The position numbers and the translations under genes were made by a program. Below the pieces are notes generated by a model. That model was not told where the DNA came from and ran no database searches. It saw nothing but the letters and a program-made list of their open reading frames with translations. Shown piece by piece: positions 63,740-64,000 of a DNA stretch of 64,000 nt. The stretch spans positions 248,001 to 312,000 of the forward strand of contig NZ_JADLRJ010000002.1 in NCBI RefSeq assembly GCF_015477355.1, written 5' to 3'. This stretch comes from Nocardia blacklockiae (GTDB taxonomy: Bacteria; Actinomycetota; Actinomycetes; Mycobacteriales; Mycobacteriaceae). Position 1 is the stretch's first letter, and the number at the start of each line of letters is the position of its first letter.

Positions 63740-64000
63740 GTGACTCAGCTTCCCGACCCGCCCGATCCGGTGCTCGAACCCGAAGCGCGGGAACTTGCCG
63801 AGGCCACGTCCCCGCATCCGCGAATCTACGAGGTGCCGCCGGACCAGGGCCGCGATATTCTCGTCGGCCTGCAGACCGGCGAAGGAGTGGACAAACCGGC
63901 CGTGGACGAGGAGTGGGTCACTGTCACGGGCGGGCCGACCGGGTCGGTGCATGCCCGGATCGTGCGGCCTGCCGGCGTCGATGGCACACTTCCGGTTATC
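63740..64000 (+). CDS. Alpha/beta-hydrolase (lipase/esterase family), 5' part
   Basis: The frame starts at GTG 63740, seven bases after AAAGGAG, and is still open at the window end (87 codons). It reads TQLPDPPDPVLEPEARELAEATSPHPRIYEVPPDQGRDILVGLQTG, then VHARIVRPAGVDGTLPVI, the strand that leads into the HGG(G/A) oxyanion motif of hormone-sensitive-lipase-type hydrolases. The catalytic Ser, Asp and His lie outside the window. Family inferred from this N-terminal pattern. Confidence 0.7.
   Translation, partial: MTQLPDPPDPVLEPEARELAEATSPHPRIYEVPPDQGRDILVGLQTGEGVDKPAVDEEWVTVTGGPTGSVHARIVRPAGVDGTLPVI

Overview
The window is high-GC chromosomal DNA of a mycolic-acid actinobacterium, most likely Nocardia. 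The evidence is the gene neighbourhood shared with Mycobacterium tuberculosis (pks16-type FAAL, pth, rplY; ispE; rsmA; rpfB; tatD; metG; rsmI; pmt), a GAF-GGDEF-EAL protein of the Rv1354c size and order, LpqN/LpqT, RpfB and Pmt proteins, and frequent GTG starts. Genus is an inference from gene content only.

Left chromosome (1-37.7 kb): housekeeping genes for translation quality control (pth, rplY, prfC, metG, rsmA, rsmI, an ABC-F ATPase), isoprenoid synthesis (ispE), protein O-mannosylation (pmt) and cell-wall resuscitation (rpfB). Among them are a copper-efflux operon behind a CsoR-like box, a short-chain dehydrogenase behind a KstR-like box, arcA with a GntR regulator, soxR with its own soxbox, a pair of Abi-alpha-like paralogues flanking a DUF445 membrane protein, tandem GyrI-like proteins, a family-5-like uracil-DNA glycosylase, and an MFS transporter fused to three beta-sandwich domains through a 30-bp coding minisatellite.

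Integrated element (about 37.9-57.6 kb): it lies directly downstream of a tRNA-Ala(CGC) gene and its terminator. Its left module has a large serine integrase, an ImmA-type protease and an ImmR-type repressor, with integrase and protease coupled by an ATGA overlap. Next comes a leftward transfer module: a ribbon-helix-helix protein, a DNA methyltransferase, a replication-relaxation protein, a TraD/VirD4-like coupling ATPase and small membrane proteins, many coupled by ATGA. I recognise no relaxase, VirB4 or pilus gene, so it looks like a small or mobilisable element. The central and right cargo is lower in GC: a promoter-driven pair of an unknown protein and a STAND-like ATPase, a possible leaderless hydrophobic peptide, small unknown genes behind a predicted 93-nt three-way-junction structure, a Zn-ribbon/HTH regulator coupled to an APH-like kinase, a PIN-domain protein, a PD-(D/E)XK nuclease-like protein and an HTH protein. 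No att duplication was found by eye, so the right edge is approximate.

Right chromosome (57.6-64 kb): a secreted small protein, a D,D-carboxypeptidase, a PurN-family formyltransferase, and a three-gene cluster of Sel1/TPR protein, TPR-CHAT protease and a small EACC1-like protein, which looks like a conflict or cell-death system. The window ends inside an alpha/beta-hydrolase gene.

The best candidates for undescribed biology are the STAND two-gene operon with its neighbouring micro-ORF, the structured leader at 51.6-51.7 kb, the PIN/PD-(D/E)XK convergent pair, the TPR-CHAT cluster and the MFS-beta-sandwich fusion. All are inferences from sequence reading without database search.
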